Assembly (NCBI GenBank): GCA_946629205.1
Contig: CAMOXP010000017.1
Coordinates: 1 to 13,594 of the forward strand
DNA: 13,594 nucleotides
Source: an uncultured Bacillota bacterium
Lineage (GTDB): Bacteria > Bacillota > Clostridia > Peptostreptococcales > Anaerovoracaceae
Direction: 5' to 3'
The notes under the pieces are model-generated. The model did not search any database, was not told the origin of the DNA, and was given only the letters and a program-made list of their open reading frames with translations. Positions 13,548 to 13,594 of the stretch are shown one piece after another. The translations under genes and the position numbers were made by a program. The stretch's first letter is position 1; the number at the start of each line of letters is the position of its first letter.

Positions 13548-13594
13548 TCAGAACTGTTTCAGCTTCCCGATTTCTTTCGCCCAGACGCCCCAGC
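13548..13594 (-). CDS. C-terminal end of a possible convergent gene (partial)
   Basis: On the minus strand an open frame enters from the window edge, reads WGVWAKEIGKLKQF and stops at a TGA (13550-13548) that directly abuts the stop of the editing protein gene, the two forming TGATCA. The amphipathic, lysine-rich end looks like a real protein C-terminus, but 14 residues are too few to name a family, and an open frame this short can occur by chance. Confidence 0.35.
   Translation of the reverse strand, partial: WGVWAKEIGKLKQF

Noticed and set aside
1..13594. CRISPR arrays, insertion sequences, prophage, integrases, tRNA or rRNA genes
   Set aside because: None seen: no regularly spaced repeats, transposase or integrase motifs or RNA-gene signatures, and almost the whole window is accounted for by housekeeping-type genes.

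Overview
The window looks like an ordinary chromosomal stretch from a low-to-moderate-complexity anaerobe of the Bacillota, probably class Clostridia. This rests on strong AGGAGG-type ribosome binding sites, near-consensus sigma-A promoters in AT-rich gaps within moderately GC-rich coding DNA, and the gene families present (UPF0597/CyuA, DUF2207, AraC and XRE regulators, DMT transporters, stand-alone ProXp editing protein). The placement is an inference; no marker gene is present. There are no rRNA or tRNA genes, CRISPR arrays, insertion sequences or phage genes. No gap exceeds about 140 bases.

Layout. 1-3305 (+): the end of a small heavy-metal-binding (HMA) protein, a Zn/Cd/Pb-type P1B ATPase that lacks its own N-terminal metal-binding domain, and a membrane-anchored endonuclease/exonuclease/phosphatase-fold protein. 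Together these form a metal-efflux module with a tag-along surface hydrolase. 3333-5843: a class III PLP aminotransferase (-) divergent from an AraC-type regulator (+), with back-to-back promoters and a candidate operator between them. 5855-9144 (+): a 104-residue in-frame remnant of the CyuA/UPF0597 cysteine desulfidase family, a DUF2207 membrane protein translated from a start 4 bases after it, and a cysteine synthase with its own promoter.

9166-12980: a transporter-rich block. It holds an EamA/DMT exporter (-), an XRE regulator with a zinc ribbon (-), a duplicated YdcZ/DUF606 membrane protein (-) and a second EamA/DMT exporter (+) divergent from the YdcZ protein. Both EamA genes have a -10 box exactly six bases before an ATG, which suggests leaderless transcripts. 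13008-13547 (+): a stand-alone prolyl-tRNA editing protein. The last 47 bases probably hold the C-terminus of a convergent gene.

The most unusual items are the internally deleted CyuA open frame, which keeps a good promoter and ribosome binding site, the matching leaderless-type starts of the two EamA genes, and the palindromes inside two promoters. I do not see a convincing new multi-gene defence or mobile system here.
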